Source: Actinomycetota bacterium
GTDB lineage: Bacteria; Actinomycetota; Actinomycetes; Actinomycetales; Microbacteriaceae
Length of the DNA: 33,514 bases
Assembly (NCBI GenBank): GCA_947449765.1
Contig: CANFSP010000011.1
Coordinates: 1 to 33,514, forward strand
Direction: 5' to 3'
Shown here: positions 8,118 to 16,896 of the stretch, piece by piece
Position numbering within the stretch: the first letter of the stretch is position 1
How the letters are laid out: the number at the start of each line of letters is the position of its first letter
Notes under the pieces: model-generated
Seen by the model: the letters and a program-made list of their open reading frames with translations, nothing else
Told to the model about the DNA's origin: nothing
Databases searched by the model: none
Translations under genes and position numbers: made by a program

Positions 8118-8768
8118 GTGCGCGAAGTTTTTCAAACTGAGCTTCTAGAGGTGCAGGATCGCCTTGTTGAAATCGCAGAGCTTGTGGTTATCGCTATTGA
8201 GAAGGCAACGAAGTCGTTTGCCGACAGTGACGTCTCCATTGCAGACGAGGTGATTGAAGAAGACGCAAAAATTGATGAGCTCGCGGTTAGCCTCGATGAA
8301 CTCGCGATCACGATTCTGGCGCGGCAGGCACCGGTTGCCCGAGACCTGCGCATCGTGGTCAGTGCCCTGAGGATCAGCGCCTCTCTCGAGCGCATGGGCG
8401 ATATGGCCGAACACATTGCTCAGCTCTCGCGCTACCGCTTTCCGGAGAAGGTCATCCCTAAGGGCCTGACAAAGACCTTCACCCGGATGGGCGAGCTTGA
8501 CGTCGAAATCGCGCGCAAATTAGTCAAGCTGCTTCGCACTCAAGACTTGAAGATCGCCGCGAAAATTCGTGACGAGGATGACGCGATCGACAAACTCCAC
8601 CTCAGGGTCTTTGACAAGGTACTCGGTGAGAAGTGGAAAGGCGACACAACGGGAACCGTTGACGCCACCCTGGCCAGCCGGTACCACGAGCGGTTCGCCG
8701 ACCACGCCGTGTCAATCGCCAAGAAAGTTCAGTACCTCGCAACAGGCGACTGGCTCCCCACCGATTAG
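8118..8768 (+). CDS. phoU: PhoU phosphate-signalling protein
   Basis: The 216-residue all-helical protein contains two PhoU three-helix repeats, each with the E/DxxxD metal-binding pattern ('ALRISASLERMGDMAEHIAQLSRY' and 'LASRYHERFADHAVSIAKKVQYLATGD'). PhoU transmits the state of the PstSCAB transporter to the Pho histidine kinase and restrains Pi uptake. It starts with GTG behind CGAGGAGA. Unlike enteric bacteria, it is not in the pst operon but diverges from the two-component operon, as is common in actinobacteria. It converges with gpmA with only 9 nt between stop codons and no terminator visible. Confidence 0.95.
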   Translation: MREVFQTELLEVQDRLVEIAELVVIAIEKATKSFADSDVSIADEVIEEDAKIDELAVSLDELAITILARQAPVARDLRIVVSALRISASLERMGDMAEHIAQLSRYRFPEKVIPKGLTKTFTRMGELDVEIARKLVKLLRTQDLKIAAKIRDEDDAIDKLHLRVFDKVLGEKWKGDTTGTVDATLASRYHERFADHAVSIAKKVQYLATGDWLPTD

Positions 8769-8777
8769 TGGCACGGA

Positions 8778-9527
8778 CTACTTCTTAGCGTTTCCCTGCG
8801 CGGCTACCGCTGCCGCTCCGGCTGCTGCCGCTTCCGGGTCGAGGTAACGACCTGGGCCAACTGGACTGAGGGAATCGTCGAGTTCGTAGACGAGCGGGAT
8901 GCCCGTGGGGATGTTCAGCTCTGCGATGGCATCGTCGGCAATCCCATCCAAATGCTTGACCAGTGCCCGTAGCGAATTGCCGTGTGCGGTGACAAGAACT
9001 GTTTTACCCTGGGCCAAATCATGGGTGATGTCCGATTCCCAGTAGGGCAACATTCGGGCAATGACATCCTTGAGGCACTCAGTGGCAGGCACTGCACCAT
9101 CAATTCCCTCGTACCGCACATCGTGAGCCTGCGAATACTCGTTCGCATCATCAATCGGGGGTGGCGGTGTGTCGAACGAACGACGCCACGTCATGAACTG
9201 CTCATTGCCGTACTTGGCAAGGGTCTCCGCCTTATCGAGCCCTTGCAGTGCACCATAGTGTCGTTCATTGAGGCGCCAGCTGCGCTTCACCGGAATCCAC
9301 AAACGATCCGCGGTGTCGAGGGCGATGTTTGCCGTCTGAATGGCGCGACTCAGTAACGAGGTGTAGACCACGTCGGGAAGAAGGTCCGACTCGGCCAGCA
9401 GCTGACCGGCACGCCCTGCCTCGGCGATGCCCTTAGGGCTGAGACGACAATCCACCCAGCCGGTGAAGAGGTTCTTCTCGTTCCAATCCGAATGTCCGTG
9501 GCGCAACAAAATCAGCGTGTAAGTCAT
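8778..9527 (-). CDS. gpmA: 2,3-bisphosphoglycerate-dependent phosphoglycerate mutase
   Basis: This 249-residue cytoplasmic glycolytic enzyme interconverts 3- and 2-phosphoglycerate. The phospho-acceptor is H10 in '[20 protein letters not shown]'. The '[14 protein letters not shown]' segment carries the catalytic glutamate region, and '[18 protein letters not shown]' supplies the second active-site histidine. It ends in an Ala-rich tail followed by 'QGNAKK'. Linkage of gpm to senX3/regX3 is also found in mycobacteria, which supports the naming of the neighbouring two-component genes. It is 44 nt downstream of the methyltransferase gene. Confidence 0.95.
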   Translation of the reverse strand: MTYTLILLRHGHSDWNEKNLFTGWVDCRLSPKGIAEAGRAGQLLAESDLLPDVVYTSLLSRAIQTANIALDTADRLWIPVKRSWRLNERHYGALQGLDKAETLAKYGNEQFMTWRRSFDTPPPPIDDANEYSQAHDVRYEGIDGAVPATECLKDVIARMLPYWESDITHDLAQGKTVLVTAHGNSLRALVKHLDGIADDAIAELNIPTGIPLVYELDDSLSPVGPGRYLDPEAAAAGAAAVAAQGNAKK

Positions 9528-9571
9528 GGCTTCAGTTTATCGGGGATGCCATTTGACCTCATTTCGAGCGG

Positions 9572-10375
9572 TCACTCTCGCGGAGTGACGCTCGCCCAGT
9601 CGACGGTGATCTCACCCAGACGCCAGCGGGTGCGACCGGCGTGCACGGGCCAACCCGCATCCCGCATGGATTCCACGGTGGCAACCCATCGCTGAACGGC
9701 GCCAAATGTTGACAGACCTGCGTGAGTGCGCCACCACCTGTCCAGGTCGAGAAAGAATTCGTGCACCCGCTCCCCCGAAACATTGCGATGGATGAGCGCT
9801 TTTGGCAATCGCTCGGCGGCGATGGACGGCAGTTCCAGCTCCCGAAGGCGCAGCGAAACAGTGAGCGATTGGGGACCTTGCCGGGTGAGGGCGATCCACG
9901 TGGCCACTCGGCCAATCTCGTCGCAGGTTCCTTCGACGAGAACGCCGTCCGGTGCGAGTCGATCCAACATGAGGCGCCACGCGGGCGCCACTTCGGATTC
10001 GTCGTACTGTCGTAACACGTTGAATGCGCGAATGATGACCGGGCGCGCACCTCCGGCAACGGGAATCTCGAATCCACCAAAGTCAAACCGAATACCTGTG
10101 GTGTCCCTCCCTTGTGCGGCAAGGGCTCGGAGATCGTGTCGAGCGCGCGCGACACGATCGGGGTCAATCTCAAACCCGATGAGCCGAGAATCCGGGCGAA
10201 CCGTGCGGATGCGTTCGATTAGCTCGACCGGTGTAATTGCAGAGGCCCCGAAACCGACATCCACCACGAGAGGATTCTCGGTGGAACGCAAGCCTGGCCA
10301 GGTGAGCACCCAGCGATCGACGCGCCTCAGGCGATTGGGATGTGTCGTTCCCCGGGTAATGACTCCCTCGGCCAC
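9572..10375 (-). CDS. Class I SAM-dependent methyltransferase-like protein
   Basis: This 267-residue protein has a Rossmann SAM-binding motif I, 'LVVDVGFGASAITPVEL' (about 36-52), an acidic strand-2 end 'LIGFEIDPDRVARA', and a later 'VLVEGTCDEIGR' segment. The C-terminal part ('LPSIAAERLPKALIHRNVSGERVHEFFLDLDRWWRTHAGL') is characteristic of an actinobacterial family with no assigned substrate that I know of. It starts with GTG 6 nt after the stop of the YgfZ-type gene, so the two are very likely cotranscribed. Substrate and reaction cannot be read from the sequence; a methyltransferase fold without activity is also possible. Confidence 0.75.
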   Translation of the reverse strand: MAEGVITRGTTHPNRLRRVDRWVLTWPGLRSTENPLVVDVGFGASAITPVELIERIRTVRPDSRLIGFEIDPDRVARARHDLRALAAQGRDTTGIRFDFGGFEIPVAGGARPVIIRAFNVLRQYDESEVAPAWRLMLDRLAPDGVLVEGTCDEIGRVATWIALTRQGPQSLTVSLRLRELELPSIAAERLPKALIHRNVSGERVHEFFLDLDRWWRTHAGLSTFGAVQRWVATVESMRDAGWPVHAGRTRWRLGEITVDWASVTPRE

Positions 10376-10381
10376 CGGCGC

Positions 10382-11452
10382 CTACTCGTCGAGGGGCGTG
10401 CGAAAAACGCGACCAAATCGGGTGAGGCGAGGCACATCCACGACACGCCCCGCGTCGGGAGGAACGATGACTACCTGCGTTGCTGGCAGCTCCGAGATGG
10501 CCGAACCGGGCGGGGCGTCAACGGTGAGCTCAGCGCCCGAATCAACGGTGCGCTTGATGACGGCAAGGGCAATGGGTCCCTCATCAACGTGTTGGCCCAC
10601 ACTCGTCACGCGACCTACCGATTCACCCGCAAAACGCACGATTGCGTCGTGCTCTGGCAACTGATTCGACGTGCCGTCGAGGTGCAGCTGAACCAGACGA
10701 CGAGGCGGGTGCCCGAGGTTGTGCACCTTCGCGACAGTTTCCTGACCTCGATAACACCCCTTATCGAGGTGAACCGCACTTCTGAGCCAATCGAGTTCGT
10801 GCGGAAGGGATGTTGCATCGACCTCGGTGGTGAGACGAGGACGCCACGCGGCGATGCGAAGCGCATCCCAGGCGTTCTCATGAACCAGGGGGACACCAGG
10901 AAGAGCCTGTTCGAGAATCACTCGGCCCTGCTCTACCGACACGGCAGGAATCAGCAGTTCACTGTAGTTCCAGCCATCGGCGGGGTGTTCGACATCGCTG
11001 GCGTATTGCCATCCTCCCGAGGAAATACGTTCCCACGGATCTCGCCACGCGATAGCACCGGGTACTCGCGCGGTGAGGGAACTCAACATCTCCTCAGAGA
11101 ACATGCCAATCGTGGCAAACTGCTCCGACACGTCACGTGCTGCGGCATCCTTGCGAAAGGTCATCCGGTCGAGATAGCCCGCGAGCTCAGGGGCTTGATT
11201 CTCGTCGACGAAAATCCATGACGTCTGACCGTCATCGGTAATACGCAGTGCCCGTTCGATGTGACCCTGGGGGTCGAGGAGAAGAGATTCGACTGATTCG
11301 CCCGGTTGAAGCCCGAGAATGTGCTGACTCACGAGCGCATCCAGATAACTCAATCGATCGGTGCCCGAGAGTGCGACAACGCCGCGATTCGCGAAGAGAA
11401 CTAGAGCGCGTCCGGCGCGCAACTCACGCTGGGCGATGAACGGATTAGTCAC
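10382..11452 (-). CDS. ygfZ: Folate-binding YgfZ/GcvT-like protein (Fe-S cluster maintenance)
   Basis: The 356-residue protein has the GcvT-type barrel. The YgfZ signature K-G-C-Y-x-G-Q-E is exact in 'LDKGCYRGQETVAKVHNLGH'; its cysteine is essential in the family. YgfZ proteins bind tetrahydrofolate and support the assembly or repair of certain Fe-S enzymes. Early motifs ('VVALSGTDRLSYLDALVSQHI') also fit. The GTG start has no clear ribosome binding site and lies 15 nt after the stop of a 36-codon ORF, so coupling is plausible. The downstream methyltransferase-like gene follows at 6 nt. Confidence 0.88.
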   Translation of the reverse strand: MTNPFIAQRELRAGRALVLFANRGVVALSGTDRLSYLDALVSQHILGLQPGESVESLLLDPQGHIERALRITDDGQTSWIFVDENQAPELAGYLDRMTFRKDAAARDVSEQFATIGMFSEEMLSSLTARVPGAIAWRDPWERISSGGWQYASDVEHPADGWNYSELLIPAVSVEQGRVILEQALPGVPLVHENAWDALRIAAWRPRLTTEVDATSLPHELDWLRSAVHLDKGCYRGQETVAKVHNLGHPPRRLVQLHLDGTSNQLPEHDAIVRFAGESVGRVTSVGQHVDEGPIALAVIKRTVDSGAELTVDAPPGSAISELPATQVVIVPPDAGRVVDVPRLTRFGRVFRTPLDE

Positions 11453-11467
11453 GAGCGCGTGAGAGAT

Positions 11468-11578
11468 TTAGCGCTGACCCTTGTAGAGCTTGACCACAAC
11501 GACGACGGCTACCCAGGCAATCGCGAGCGACGCTAAACCGAGCAGTCCAATAAAGAAGAGTTCGAGAGCAACAAGCAT
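11468..11578 (-). CDS. 36-residue single-helix membrane peptide
   Basis: This small frame encodes 36 residues: a short N-terminus with one Glu, a hydrophobic stretch (about residues 7-29, rich in Leu, Ala, Ile and Val) and a basic end KLYKGQR. That is one transmembrane helix followed by positive charges. It fills the gap between the YgfZ-type gene and the divergent regulator and runs in the same direction as ygfZ, ending 15 nt before it. A good -10 hexamer sits six bases before the ATG, the spacing expected of a leaderless mRNA. I do not recognise a family. Conservation in relatives would be needed to exclude a chance frame. Confidence 0.55.
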   Translation of the reverse strand: MLVALELFFIGLLGLASLAIAWVAVVVVVKLYKGQR

Positions 11579-11584
11579 GGCTTC

Positions 11585-11590
11585 AGTCTA
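11585..11590 (-). promoter_or_regulatory. -10 element placed for leaderless transcription of the 36-codon gene
   Basis: On the minus strand TAGACT is followed by six bases and then ATG. This puts the expected transcription start at the start codon. No good -35 is seen 17 bp upstream. Confidence 0.4.
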
Positions 11591-11672
11591 GAGCACCCTT
11601 TAACCCCACCAGCGTGTGCGCGGATAGACTGAATACCGAGTTTGCACAGCCAGGAGACAAGGGGAAGCGACT

Positions 11673-12362
11673 ATGCCATCGATACTCGTGCTCGCGTCGC
11701 GCCTCGGTCCGGATGTCTTGCCTGCGCTGTCCCTACTCACGCATCAGGTACACACAATTGCCGCGGAACCCGCACAACTTGTCACCGCACCAAACAGCGA
11801 CATTATTGTCTTGGATGCCCGAGCCGACCTAGTTGGCGCTAAAAACCTCTGCAAAATTCTGCACGCGACCGGCCTCGATGCCCCGCTGGTTCTCGTCGTC
11901 ACCGAGGGCGGCATGGCTGCGGTGACTCCTGACTGGGAAGTCGCCGATGTCGTGCTCGACAGCGCAGGTCCCGCAGAAGTCGATGCGCGCATCCGCCTCG
12001 TCCTCGGTCGACGCCAAGAAGCCCTCGTACCCGACGCTCGAATAACTGCGGCGGGCGTGGTCATCGATGAGGCGAGCTATTCGGTCAAAGTCAATGAACG
12101 TCCGCTCGATCTGACCTTCAAAGAGTTCGAACTCTTGCGGTATTTGGCGAATCACCCCAACCGCGTGTTCACCCGCGAGCAATTGCTGAGTGAGGTCTGG
12201 GGCTACGACTACTTCGGCGGCACCCGCACCGTTGATGTGCACGTGAGACGGCTGCGAGCAAAGCTCGGTGACATGGAGCAACTCATCGGAACCGTGCGCA
12301 ACGTGGGATACCGCTTCAACTCAACTCCCGAACCCGTTTCCGCAAATAACATCAGCGCTTAA
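11673..12362 (+). CDS. glnR: GlnR-like atypical response regulator (winged helix)
   Basis: The 229-residue protein has a degenerate receiver domain (1-115) and an OmpR-type winged helix (about 130-220, '[54 protein letters not shown]'). The receiver keeps an aspartate at the phospho-acceptor place (D48, 'IIVLDAR') but lacks the N-terminal acidic pair, having 'ILVLASR' instead of 'ILVVDDE'. No kinase gene is adjacent. This is the GlnR pattern, where the receiver serves as an unphosphorylated dimer interface. GlnR regulates nitrogen assimilation and in actinobacteria is linked to phosphate control. GGAG and GGGGAAG precede the ATG. The GlnR name is by domain pattern and by its place in a phosphate cluster, as in mycobacteria (near the phoT/phoY2 region). 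Confidence 0.75.
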   Translation: MPSILVLASRLGPDVLPALSLLTHQVHTIAAEPAQLVTAPNSDIIVLDARADLVGAKNLCKILHATGLDAPLVLVVTEGGMAAVTPDWEVADVVLDSAGPAEVDARIRLVLGRRQEALVPDARITAAGVVIDEASYSVKVNERPLDLTFKEFELLRYLANHPNRVFTREQLLSEVWGYDYFGGTRTVDVHVRRLRAKLGDMEQLIGTVRNVGYRFNSTPEPVSANNISA

Positions 12363-12396
12363 CGCGCCGTTGAGGTTTTTCAGTAAGGATTCACCT

Positions 12397-14586
12397 GTGA
12401 CGGATGCCAGTTTGCCAGCGCGCGTAGACGTGAACGCCGACCCTCTTTTCGGCGATATGGATGATGACTTTCCCGAGAGTGGGGCTTTGGACGCCGTCGA
12501 CCTTCCCGCGGACAGATTTCTCGACCGTGAGCTCTCGTGGCTCGCGTTCAACCAGCGCGTCTTAGAGCTGGCCGAAGATGAGACGATCCCCGTGCTCGAG
12601 CGAGCAAACTTTCTCGCCATCTTCGCGAGCAACCTCGATGAATTTTTCATGGTGCGGATTGCCGGTCTCAAACGCCGCATTGTGACCGGGCTCGCTGTTC
12701 CCACCAACGTGGGCACCGATCCCGTTGAGGTGCTCGCTCGCGTACTCGCACAAGCGCGCGAGTTGCAGCTTCGTCACGCTAGGGCATATCGCGAATTGGT
12801 GAGTCCGGCGCTTGCCGAATCGGGCATCAACATCGTTTCCTGGTCGAGCCTCGATGAGGCAGACCGTGACCTCCTGAGCGTCTACTTCACCGATCAAATT
12901 TTCCCGGTGCTCATGCCCCTCGCGGTTGATCCGGCACACCCCTTCCCCTATATTTCGGGACTGTCTCTGAATCTTGCGATTCGCGTGCGCAACAGCAAAA
13001 ACGGAACTGAGGAGTTCGCGCGACTCAAGGTTCCGACGATGTTGCCGCGTTTCGTGCGGGTTGATTCGCGCGAACAACTGCAGTCGGTTCGCTTCATCCC
13101 CCTCGAAGAGCTCATCGCCACACACTTGGATGAACTGTTCCCCGGCATGGAAATCGTGGAGCACCACACCTTCCGGGTCACGCGAAACGAAGACGTTGAA
13201 ATTGATGAGGACGAAACGGAAAGCCTGATCCAAGTTCTCGAGCGTGGTTTGCTGCGTCGCCGATTTGGCCCGCCCATTCGCCTCGAAATCAGCGACACGA
13301 TGGACTCGGTGACGCTGGATCTCTTGGTCCGCGAGCTCGACATCACCGACGATCAGGTGTTCCGCCTGCCCGAGCCTTTGCACCTCGGTGACTTGTTCGA
13401 GATTTCTGGGTTGAAACGCCCCGACCTGCACTACACACCGCATGTACCGGTCACCGCGGCTGGTCTGCTGAGCGCCGACAGCTCTGACGAGAGCATATTT
13501 TCGGCAATTCGGCGCGACGACATTCTGTTGCACCACCCGTACGAATCGTTCTCGACCAGCGTGCAGCTTTTTCTACAACAGGCCGCAGCAGACCCGAACG
13601 TCCTCGCCATCAAGCAGACCCTCTACCGCACCTCAGGTGACAGCCCCATCGTTCAAGCTCTCATCAGCGCAGCCGAACAGGGCAAGCAAGTTCTCGCTCT
13701 CGTTGAGATCAAAGCGCGATTCGACGAGCAGAACAACATCAGCTGGGCACGAAAGCTTGAGAAGGCCGGCGTGCATGTGGTCTATGGTCTCGTTGGCCTC
13801 AAAACACACTGCAAACTCGCGCTCGTCATTCGTCAAGAAAACGGGGTGCTGCGCCACTACAGCCACATCGGAACGGGAAACTACAACCCCAAAACGAGTC
13901 GGCTTTACGAGGATTTCGGATTACTCACGGCAAGTCAGACCGTTGGTAAAGACCTCACCAGGCTCTTCAACGAATTATCCGGATACGCCATCGAGAAGAA
14001 GTTTAAGCGACTGCTCGTGGCCCCGCTTCACTTGCGCAAGGGACTGCTCAAGCTCATTGACGGTGAAATTGCAAACGCTCGCGCGGGACTGCCGGCGGGC
14101 ATCCGCATCAAAATAAATTCCATGGTGGATGAGCAGATCATCGACGCGCTGTATCGCGCCAGCCAGAACGGGGTGCACGTGGACGTCTTCGTTCGAGGCA
14201 TTTGCACGCTGAAGGCTGGCGTTGTCGGTCTGAGTGAGAACATCACCGTTCGCTCGGTGCTTGGTCGTTATCTTGAGCACTCGCGCGTTTTTGCCTTCGA
14301 AAATGCCGGTGACCCGCAGGTCTACATTGGTAGCGCTGACATGATGCACCGAAATCTTGACCGCCGCGTGGAGGCGATCATCCGTCTCACCTCACCGGAT
14401 CACATCGACGAAATGACGGCGTTGTTTGATGCAGCAATGTCCAACGACACCTCATCATGGTGGCTCACCGCCGATGGAACCTGGGAGCGGCACGCACATG
14501 ACGCGCAGGGTCACCCACTCACTGACTTACAAGACTCCACGATGAAGCGGATTTCGGGACGGCGCCGAAAGGGAAGTGTGCGATGA
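12397..14586 (+). CDS. ppk1: Polyphosphate kinase 1
   Basis: PPK1 reversibly polymerises the gamma phosphate of ATP into polyphosphate. The GTG at 12397 (AAGGA seven bases upstream) gives 729 residues; an in-frame start upstream would run 95 nt back into the GlnR-like gene. The family's domains are all present: N-terminal helical '[23 protein letters not shown]', head domain, and two phospholipase-D-like domains. The two conserved histidines are H471 ('[10 protein letters not shown]', equivalent of the autophosphorylated His435 of E. coli) and H628 ('[14 protein letters not shown]', equivalent of His592). It is 34 nt after the regulator gene and overlaps the Nudix gene by ATGA, so it is translationally coupled. 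Confidence 0.96.
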   Translation: MTDASLPARVDVNADPLFGDMDDDFPESGALDAVDLPADRFLDRELSWLAFNQRVLELAEDETIPVLERANFLAIFASNLDEFFMVRIAGLKRRIVTGLAVPTNVGTDPVEVLARVLAQARELQLRHARAYRELVSPALAESGINIVSWSSLDEADRDLLSVYFTDQIFPVLMPLAVDPAHPFPYISGLSLNLAIRVRNSKNGTEEFARLKVPTMLPRFVRVDSREQLQSVRFIPLEELIATHLDELFPGMEIVEHHTFRVTRNEDVEIDEDETESLIQVLERGLLRRRFGPPIRLEISDTMDSVTLDLLVRELDITDDQVFRLPEPLHLGDLFEISGLKRPDLHYTPHVPVTAAGLLSADSSDESIFSAIRRDDILLHHPYESFSTSVQLFLQQAAADPNVLAIKQTLYRTSGDSPIVQALISAAEQGKQVLALVEIKARFDEQNNISWARKLEKAGVHVVYGLVGLKTHCKLALVIRQENGVLRHYSHIGTGNYNPKTSRLYEDFGLLTASQTVGKDLTRLFNELSGYAIEKKFKRLLVAPLHLRKGLLKLIDGEIANARAGLPAGIRIKINSMVDEQIIDALYRASQNGVHVDVFVRGICTLKAGVVGLSENITVRSVLGRYLEHSRVFAFENAGDPQVYIGSADMMHRNLDRRVEAIIRLTSPDHIDEMTALFDAAMSNDTSSWWLTADGTWERHAHDAQGHPLTDLQDSTMKRISGRRRKGSVR

Positions 14587-15521
14587 GCCCGAGAGATGTG
14601 GTCTATGCGGCCGGAGCCGTCGTCTGGCGTGAAATCGACGCCAAGGTGCACGTCCTCGTCATCCATCGAAGTGCACACAAGGACGTCTCCTTGCCGAAAG
14701 GCAAGGTTGACCCGGGTGAAACCCTGCCTCGCACAGCTGTGCGGGAAATTCGTGAGGAGACCGGGATCAAGGTTTCCCTCGGTGTCCCGCTCGGTATCAG
14801 CAAGTACCGCCTTCCGAATAATCGCCAGAAAGAGGTGCACTACTGGGCCGCCGAAGCTACGCCCAAGGCCATCGCCAAGTCCACTTTCATTCCCAACGGC
14901 GAAGTTGCCGCGCTCGAATGGCTTCCCATCGCCGCAGCCCGACTCGTCCTCTCCTACGACCAGGATCGGGACATCCTTGCGGCTTTTGCCGAATTGGTGA
15001 ACCGGGGTGTTCGATCAACCTTCTCCATCATTGTGCTCCGACACGCCACGGCAATTAACCCCAGCAAGTGGAAAGGCACCGACGCGTCCCGCCCGCTCAC
15101 AGACAAAGGTAGTCTGCAAGCCGAGAAGCTTGCCAGAACGGTGCCGTCATGGCGGCCCAAGAGAATCATCACCAGCAACGCGGTTCGGTGCCGTAAAACC
15201 GTCGTACCACTTGCCAAGCGACTTGATCGCGAGGTGAAGACCACGGCCGCACTGAGTCAGGACTCTTTTCACGCGGGAGCCGAAGGGTTGCGTAAAACCA
15301 TCGGCAAAATCGTTCGTCGTCGCAAGAGCGTCGTCGTCTGCAGTCACGGACCGGTCATTCCCGAAATCTTGCGCGAAATCGCGCTCGCCACAGGAACACT
15401 CACCTCGCATCTGCCTCCCAGCGCATCGGCACTCGAGACGGCATCCTTTGCAGTTGTTCACCTGAGTACAACGCGACCGTCTGCTGGCGTGCTCGGTGTC
15501 GAAGTTTTTGACACCCCCTAG
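14583..15521 (+). CDS. mutT1: Nudix hydrolase fused to a histidine-phosphatase domain (MutT1-like)
   Basis: This 312-residue two-domain protein has a complete Nudix box at about 40-62 (G-x5-E-x7-REIREETGI) and a histidine-phosphatase domain with 'VLRHATAI' (R153, H154) and '[12 protein letters not shown]' (H255). Mycobacterial MutT1 has the same architecture and hydrolyses 8-oxo-dGTP/8-oxo-GTP as well as diadenosine polyphosphates. It also lies next to ppk1 there, as here. The ATG overlaps the ppk1 stop by four bases. Likely roles are nucleotide-pool sanitation or dinucleoside polyphosphate turnover; the exact substrate cannot be read. The RHA in place of the usual RHG is a small deviation that is frequent in this subfamily. 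Confidence 0.85.
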   Translation: MSPRDVVYAAGAVVWREIDAKVHVLVIHRSAHKDVSLPKGKVDPGETLPRTAVREIREETGIKVSLGVPLGISKYRLPNNRQKEVHYWAAEATPKAIAKSTFIPNGEVAALEWLPIAAARLVLSYDQDRDILAAFAELVNRGVRSTFSIIVLRHATAINPSKWKGTDASRPLTDKGSLQAEKLARTVPSWRPKRIITSNAVRCRKTVVPLAKRLDREVKTTAALSQDSFHAGAEGLRKTIGKIVRRRKSVVVCSHGPVIPEILREIALATGTLTSHLPPSASALETASFAVVHLSTTRPSAGVLGVEVFDTP

Positions 15522-15569
15522 GGTCTCCGTGTACCGCTGACGAGAAAACTGGCTCACTCTTGGCTCCGT

Positions 15570-15591
15570 GTTCACCCTGAGTACACTTGAG
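15570..15591 (+). promoter_or_regulatory. PHO box upstream of pstS
   Basis: Two adjacent 11-bp units, GTTCACCCTGA and GTACACTTGAG, match the actinobacterial PHO-box unit (GTTCACC core). They end 9 bp before the -35 hexamer of the pstS promoter, a typical activator position. A further GGCTCACT-like half unit (15551-15558) is out of phase. Confidence 0.7.
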
Positions 15592-15600
15592 AAGGCTGAA

Positions 15601-15629
15601 TTGGTCACGAGGAGCTTTTAGCCTAGACA
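15601..15629 (+). promoter_or_regulatory. pstS promoter
   Basis: TTGGTC (15601-15606) and TAGACA (15624-15629) are separated by 17 bp and lie just downstream of the PHO box. The imperfect hexamers fit an activator-dependent promoter. AAGGA (15663-15667) is the ribosome binding site for the GTG start at 15673. Confidence 0.55.
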
Positions 15630-15672
15630 TACGTCGCAAACCGCGACCAGAAAAACATTTCGAAGGAAAATA

Positions 15673-16764
15673 GTGAACATCACTCGCTCAGGTCGCGTCG
15701 CGACCATTGTGGCAGCATCGGCCATCACGGCCCTTGCACTTGCCGGCTGTGCATCAAACGAATCAAACCCGACGAAGTCGCCGAGCAACCTCTCCGGCAC
15801 CTTTGCGGGCGCTGGATCATCGGCTCAGGGCAGCGCTCAAGAAGCCTGGATTGCCGCGTTCCAGACCGACAACCCCAAGGTCACCATTTCTTATGACCCC
15901 GCCGGTTCGGGCGCTGGTCGTGAGCAGTTCATCGCCGGTGGCGTCGCATTTGCAGGAAGCGACTCGTACCTGAGCGACGAGGAACTCGCCAAGACATTTG
16001 CCGCATGTGCCCCCGGCACGAAGCCGTTCGAGGTTCCGAACTACATCTCCCCCATCGCCGTGATTTTCAACGTTGAGGGCGTTACCGAGCTCAACCTTGA
16101 CGCTACGGTTCTTGCCGACATCTTCAGCGGAAAGATCACCAAGTGGAACGACGCGGCAATCGCAGCGCTCAACTCGGGCGTCACCCTTCCTGACCTGGCC
16201 ATCACCGCGGTTCACCGCTCGGATGACTCGGGTACCACGAAGAACTTCACCGACTACCTCAACAAGGTCGCTCCGGATGCCTGGACCAACGCAGCCGCCG
16301 GCGTGTTCCCCTTCACGAGCGGTGAAGGTGCAAACGGCACCTCCGGCCTGGTTGACGCAGTCAAGAACGGTAAGGGAACCATCGGTTACGCTGACCTTTC
16401 CAAGGCTGGCGGTTTGAGTGTTGCCAAGATCAAGGTCGGCGACACCTTCGTTGCTCCAACTGAAAAGGGAGCATCGACGGCTGTGGCTTCGGCAACAGTC
16501 GTTGAGGGACGCGACGCATCCGACTTGGCATTCAAGATCGACCGCAACCTCACCGACCCGAACGCATACCCGCTGATTCTGGTGAGCTACCTCATCGGTT
16601 GCCAGCAGTACGCTGACCCCTCGATTGGTGAGCTCGTGAAGGCATACGCCGGTTACATCGTGAGTGAAGCCGGTCAGGCTGCCGGTGCAGCTGCTGTCGG
16701 TCTCGCTCCGCTGACCGCTGAGCTCTCGAAGCAGGCTAGCGACATCATCGCTGCCATCAAGTAG
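15673..16764 (+). CDS. pstS: Phosphate ABC transporter substrate-binding lipoprotein PstS
   Basis: PstS captures extracytoplasmic phosphate and delivers it to PstCA. The 363-residue precursor has a lipoprotein signal with the lipid-modified cysteine C26 in 'LALAGC'. Phosphate-binding segments follow in order: 'GAGSSAQGSAQEAWI', 'DPAGSGAGREQFIAGG' and 'HRSDDSGTTKNFTDYLN'. The protein is complete to 'ASDIIAAIK'. The GTG start is set by AAGGA. Transcription should be induced by Pi limitation through the PHO box upstream. A strong hairpin separates it from pstC, which would favour excess PstS over the permeases. Confidence 0.96.
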   Translation: MNITRSGRVATIVAASAITALALAGCASNESNPTKSPSNLSGTFAGAGSSAQGSAQEAWIAAFQTDNPKVTISYDPAGSGAGREQFIAGGVAFAGSDSYLSDEELAKTFAACAPGTKPFEVPNYISPIAVIFNVEGVTELNLDATVLADIFSGKITKWNDAAIAALNSGVTLPDLAITAVHRSDDSGTTKNFTDYLNKVAPDAWTNAAAGVFPFTSGEGANGTSGLVDAVKNGKGTIGYADLSKAGGLSVAKIKVGDTFVAPTEKGASTAVASATVVEGRDASDLAFKIDRNLTDPNAYPLILVSYLIGCQQYADPSIGELVKAYAGYIVSEAGQAAGAAAVGLAPLTAELSKQASDIIAAIK

Positions 16765-16772
16765 CTAGAGAC

Positions 16773-16823
16773 ACCCGGTCCCGCACCCGTTAGTCTAAAA
16801 CGGAAGCGGGACCGGGTTCTTTA
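16773..16823 (+). terminator. Hairpin (attenuator or partial terminator) between pstS and pstC
   Basis: The arm ACCCGGTCCCGC (16773-16784) is exactly complementary to GCGGGACCGGGT (16806-16817), with a 21-nt loop and a short TCTTTAT tail. It starts 9 nt after the pstS stop. In pst operons such hairpins allow partial read-through and protect the pstS mRNA; that role is inferred. Confidence 0.75.
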
Positions 16824-16896
16824 TGCGCGAAAGCGATGCCCTGCATTTACCGCACACACTCACGATGACAGAACCCGAAACACGAGAGAGTAGACC

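Noticed and set aside
9726-11221. Plus-strand frames of 312 and 293 codons opposite the methyltransferase and YgfZ genes
   Set aside because: These are shadow frames: Ser/Arg/Thr-rich translations without any domain, antisense to recognisable coding sequence.
12562-13536. Minus-strand frame of 324 codons inside ppk1
   Set aside because: It is antisense to a complete, well-conserved ppk1 with both catalytic histidines; no independent support.
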